A DNA stretch of 64,000 bases from assembly GCA_950295325.1 (NCBI GenBank), contig OX485805.1:24725501-24789500 (forward strand), given 5' to 3'. Positions 60,614 through 64,000 of the stretch are shown in pieces. A program made the position numbers and the translations under genes. The notes under the pieces are model-generated. The model made no database searches. It worked only from the letters and a program-made list of their open reading frames with translations, and was not told where the DNA came from. This DNA is from Polytrichum commune (Eukaryota > Streptophyta > Polytrichopsida > Polytrichales > Polytrichaceae). The number at the start of each line of letters is the position of its first letter. The first letter of the stretch is position 1.

Positions 60614-61789
60614 TCATTCAACGTGGGTTGCTTCTTCTGCGATCCGAGCAAGGTTGTCTTTTGCAAAAGTTATGTACTTTTGAGGGATGGACACCGATCC
60701 ACTATGATTTTTCCGTGGTTTCCATGCTATGAATATGGAATCTGTATCTACCCAAGATGGACCATGCTCAGAATCCACCTTCCACCGAAAGTGTTGGTTT
60801 GTATCCCAGCCTGTATAATGCCGAACAACATCTTCATTCCGTGTTGTCGGTCGGTAGTACTCTACTTGTATTTGTCGAAAATGAGGGTTGGAAGTTACAA
60901 AATTTGGTTTGGACAAAGCTCTTGCCACCCACATTGGCTTTGCATATGTCTCATCTCCAGGACGCAAAATGAGCATATAACCTTCATGACAATCCACTGC
61001 AATGCGGAAAGATGGTGGCGGACGACTACTAGCAGGCCCCACGTAATGGTCGTCCACATCAAACTCCTCTCGAACCTCTCCATTTCCCAAAAGACTAGCC
61101 TCCGAAGCTTGTACATTGACACGTGTTTGTGGCCAAAACCCATGCCTTAAAGTAAGGGGTGTATCTTGATGAAGGTTTGCCAAAGCGCCACGAACACATG
61201 TCCAATGTTGTATCCAACTTCCGTAACGAAGCCAACACGATCCACCAACATCCGCTACCCTCAAACTCTCCCAATATTGTATGAAGCCTGATATGCCTTT
61301 ACAAATGTCCTCCAAATTCTTCATGGGTATTGGTTTGCAAGGCTTAGGCTCTCCGTCAGGCAACATCGTCCTTCCCTCCCCATCAACACGCCATACAAGG
61401 AGACCCTCCGGCGGGCTCCAGTCTTGTGATGTGCACAACAACTTGTATTGCATGGCGGGGACACCATCGTCACGCACGTAGAACCGAAATTGTTGTGCCT
61501 TCGTATGCCCGATCAATCGGTGAGCTCCGCTTCGAATATACGGTTCTATAAATGCCTTGAAGTCGGGAACCTCCTCGATCATATGGGGGATGACGGGAAT
61601 GTTCTCCAAATCCATGTACGACTTCATCAACAATGGGATTGTTGGAAAATCCTCCTCGCGCAACTTCATGCTCCACCGCCCAAAGGACGCATCAATATCA
61701 TCGTGCGTGTGGCCTACCAATAGAAAGGACACAAAAACCTCCTTGAAAATGCCTTTCGCAACCAACAACGACCAATATGCAAAAACATA
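60614..61789 (-). pseudogene. truncated DUF7869 gene copy
   Basis: The C-terminal part of the DUF7869 protein in exon 2 is preserved (from the KGIFKEVFVSFLLVGHTHDD region to the stop). It keeps the VGHTHDDID site but lacks the earlier acidic sites and the Cys-rich part. The start of the open frame (61768) is created by the junction and is not a true start. Expressed protein is unlikely to be active. Confidence 0.85.
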
Positions 61790-61811
61790 TTGGGTTTAGG
61801 GTTTAGGGTTA
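61790..61811. repeat. telomere-like linker at a rearrangement junction
   Basis: GGGTTTAGGGTTTAGGGTTA, i.e. about three TTTAGGG-type units, sits exactly between the DUF7869 block and the 52.2-kb block. Neither parental locus has it at the matching place (36000 and 52212). Confidence 0.85.
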
Positions 61812-62355
61812 GACCCCTCCTCCACCGGATCCATTTTTCAAACCCTTTCCCGAAATTTTGGCTCGGGGGTTTTCCCGGTTGAGGTTGCCACCCTCTCGCC
61901 GAGGTGGCTCCGACAAAAAACCTTTAGAAATCTTTCTAATTTTTCCGCCATCGAGTTGGCAAGGGGGCAAGTGGGCAAGTATCCCCCTTGCTCTCTTTCT
62001 TTTTTGTCTTCAAAATTCTTCACGCCGATTTTATCTTCTTACGTAAAACACCTCCAATAGTCTTGTGTGCCTCACACTAACTAATAAACTAACACTTAAT
62101 AGCTAGCATCTACTAACATTTGCTTAATAACTAGCATCTACTAATATTTGCTTAGCTAGTTGTTTTTACTAGCTAGCACATTTTTTCTACTTTGCTATCT
62201 TCTAGCACTACTTAGTTTCATTTTGACCTTCCTTCTTCTAGGCTAAATGCTAAATGAACTAATTTTTCCTAAATTCCCTATCAATTCTAACTTTTAATGC
62301 TAACATTCTAACTAAAAGTGATCCCGCAGAGTGGTGGACCACTCAAAGGGTTCAC

Positions 62356-63855
62356 ATGCGGCGATGTAGTGAGACTTGGACACTGCATACTCCGGCTGCA
62401 GTTTCCAGACAAGCTTGTACACCTGCTCCACCCTCCTATCCTCGACTATCCAAAGCCAGATATCTACCTCCCTGAACTTAGGGCTTGCATAATCGACGAA
62501 CTTAGTTAAGAAGGGGTCGTAGAAGAGGGTGCTCATCGTGCCTTCAAATGAGCTTCCAGGAATATTCCTGAAATCAATCATCCCAAAAGGAAAGCGGTCC
62601 CTTGCTTTCGTCCTTATCGCCATTCTGGCGTCTTGACCTGGCCAGCCCTGAATTTTCAAAGGCTCGAAGGTGACAAGGTTGAAGTAAGCGTCCCCTTCAA
62701 ACTGGATAATCTTCTTCTCCTTGATGAAGTTCGAGAACGCACGCGCTGTGTGATCCGGAAGCGCCCGGTTCTTCCCACCCTTCACCATCTTGGCCCGCAA
62801 GAAGTCGTCCCCCGCTTCCCTTATTAGAGCCGCCATGGAGGCACTGGTGAACTTATATTCATCTTTGAATGCTCTCCAGTTAGCCTCATGAACCTCGTCG
62901 TCCACGACAATATTCCTCTCTGGCACCAATTTATGCAGCTCCTGCACGCACGGGGAGGTCACTTCATTGTCAAGTTGACACCACGTGCGGACAAAGTTTG
63001 CTACCCGTATATTACATGCCATACATAATTTTAAAATTTATGATATGTTTTCTACATATACATAACCATTGATAGTATCTTTTGTATACTTTTTTGAAAT
63101 TTTTAGTCATCTTTAATTTTTTTTAGTAATTTTTTTAGTTCAATTCTGTGTCATTCTAGTTAGAAATGGTATGTTTTATGAAAAAAACAAATCATCAAAT
63201 TTAGTTACCACTTTTAACTGTGTCATAGGTATTGTGTATATCTACTCGTGAAATTTTTTTGATAAAATTTTGACTCATTTTGGTGGTGCAACTTACCAAA
63301 AGAAGATGTTTTTTGGTTGCACGTGGTGTTCAACTTGACAATGGAGTGATCTACCCGTGCCTGCACGATAGTCGTCTTCTTTTTCCTGTTCTCCGTCCAT
63401 TCCTTCATGGTGTAGCATGAAGGAACGAAGGATTTGGGCTTTACGAAGACAATCTTCGGGTGCACCCAGCACCTCTTCGCCGTAGGTGCCACGTGCAGGA
63501 TGTGAGATGCCGCCTTCTCCACCTCCGTCTCTGACAGCCCTTGAAGAGTTCTAAAGAACTCTCTCACGAGAGGCTTCATCTGCTTGAAACGCGAGGCCAG
63601 GCTGAAGAAAACGCCAGTGTCGGGGTCGATCAAATCCCCCGTCTCGTACTTTTCAAACACGGTTTTCCACTTCCTCCAAACTGAGTCCGATGTTGTAATC
63701 AAGTAAATCTCCCCCTTTAGGTTGCTGTATTTCTTCTGCTTGTGGCTCGAATTATCAATGGAGGAGAATTTGTTGATCATTTGGTATTTGAAATCCTGCA
63801 CGTGAACAAAACAGAACATTTGAATGCGTGTTAGATAAGTACATGTGATTTCCAA
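62356..63855 (-). pseudogene. inverted fragments of the ParB-methyltransferase exon 2, disrupted by a TIR element
   Basis: Minus-strand sequence encodes the same exon 2 protein as 45066-46080 (MKEWTENRKKKTTIVQ, then HKLVPERNIVVDDEVHEANW), with a few substitutions. It ends at the junction with the 52.2-kb block, well before the SAM-loop region. A 411-bp TIR element at 62949-63359 splits it. At the position where the 45-kb copy changes frame, this copy reads through. It cannot encode the whole protein. Confidence 0.85.
62949..63359. mobile_element. family D-like TIR element, 411 bp, exact 8-bp duplication
   Basis: Ends CACGGGGAGGTCACTTC (left) and, complemented, CACGGGTAGATCACTCC (right), then both ATTGTCAAGTTGA and CACCACGTGC, so the inverted repeat is about 40 bp. 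The flanks are the octamer CCTGCACG at 62941-62948 and 63360-63367; the undisturbed target exists once in the 45-kb copy. AT-rich interior, no coding capacity. The clean duplication shows a recent insertion, after the copy was made. Confidence 0.92.
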
Positions 63856-63885
63856 ACCATATCATGACCAACATCTACAACAAGA

Positions 63886-64000
63886 GTTTGGGTCGATCGA
63901 CCCAAACTTTAAAAAAACACAAGACTGCAACAGTTGTTTGGGTCGATCGACCCAAACTAAAAAAAACACAAGACTGCAACAGTTGTGTGGGTCGATCGAC
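63886..64000. repeat. three intronic palindromes in the rearranged copy
   Basis: Palindromes with centre AT start at 63886, 63936 and 63986 (the last with one mismatch), 50 bp apart with spacer words AAAAAAACACAAGACTGCAA. They occupy the place of intron 1 but differ from the 44.8-kb intron in centre and spacer, so the arrays evolve faster than the flanking exons. Confidence 0.85.

Larger units (their letters stand above)
60082..64000. mobile_element. rearranged partial copy of the inner giant element
   Basis: Begins with the same terminal sequence as 34295 (AACACTATATTCGTTAAATT). Four blocks follow: 60082-61789 matches 34295-36000; a telomere-like linker (about 61790-61811); 61812-62355 matches 52212-52756; and 62356-64000 matches exons 1-2 and intron 1 of the ParB-methyltransferase gene in inverted orientation. 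By eye the copies differ at only one to two per cent of sites. The right end lies beyond the window. Confidence 0.8.

Overview
The window reads as land-plant nuclear DNA: GT-AG introns, sparse genes in AT-rich spacers, TTTAGGG/CCCTAAA telomere-type runs, and three gene families typical of plants (a CYP21-4-like membrane cyclophilin, a DUF2985/PLAC8-type membrane protein, an FkbM-like anchored methyltransferase). Long introns and heavy load of small DNA transposons suggest a seed-free lineage (bryophyte, lycophyte or fern), but that is an inference; the species cannot be named from the sequence.

Left part (1-30 kb): four recognisable loci. An FkbM-like methyltransferase on the minus strand (274-1332); a six-exon cyclophilin (8854-12231) whose exons assemble into a 232-residue protein with an N-terminal membrane anchor; a pogo-like DNA transposon with TA target duplication (13205-14332); and a four-exon, 138-residue very basic protein (15933-18781) resembling the vertebrate C11orf98 family. 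Between them lie many TIR elements with 8-bp target duplications, several nested: a 660-bp hAT-like family (A) sits twice inside a ~226-bp hAT-like family (B), and a Mutator-like element sits inside an array of small hairpins that itself lies within a larger TIR element (21136-23701).

Middle (30-54 kb): a degraded Ty1/copia fossil (about 30.16-31.96 kb) is followed by the most unusual structure: a TIR-bounded insertion at 32352-53906 with a perfect 8-bp target duplication (TGTAAATG). Inside it a second pair of 28-nt inverted repeats (34295-34322 and 53728-53755) encloses about 19.5 kb carrying (i) an intact two-exon 983-residue DUF7869-type protein with a candidate DDE triad, (ii) an array of about 17 palindromes with arms GTTTGGGTCG/CGACCCAAAC, and (iii) a multi-exon gene encoding a ParB/DGQHR-like domain, a beta-class DNA-methyltransferase-like domain, a long disordered region and an FCP1-like HAD domain. 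The same palindromes recur in the introns of that gene and twice inside its coding sequence, and I saw none outside this element and its derivative. A ParB-like protein beside arrays of palindromes invites comparison with parS/ParB, so a self-recognition or segregation/silencing-avoidance system of a giant plant DNA transposon is the leading hypothesis here. It is untested.

Right part (54-64 kb): another TIR element (55247-56024), a DUF2985 membrane protein gene (57651-58634), and from about 60082 to the window end a scrambled second copy of the giant element: a truncated DUF7869 piece, a telomere-like linker, a duplicate of 52.21-52.76 kb, and inverted ParB-methyltransferase exons interrupted by a 411-bp TIR element. 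No rRNA, tRNA or CRISPR array was recognised.
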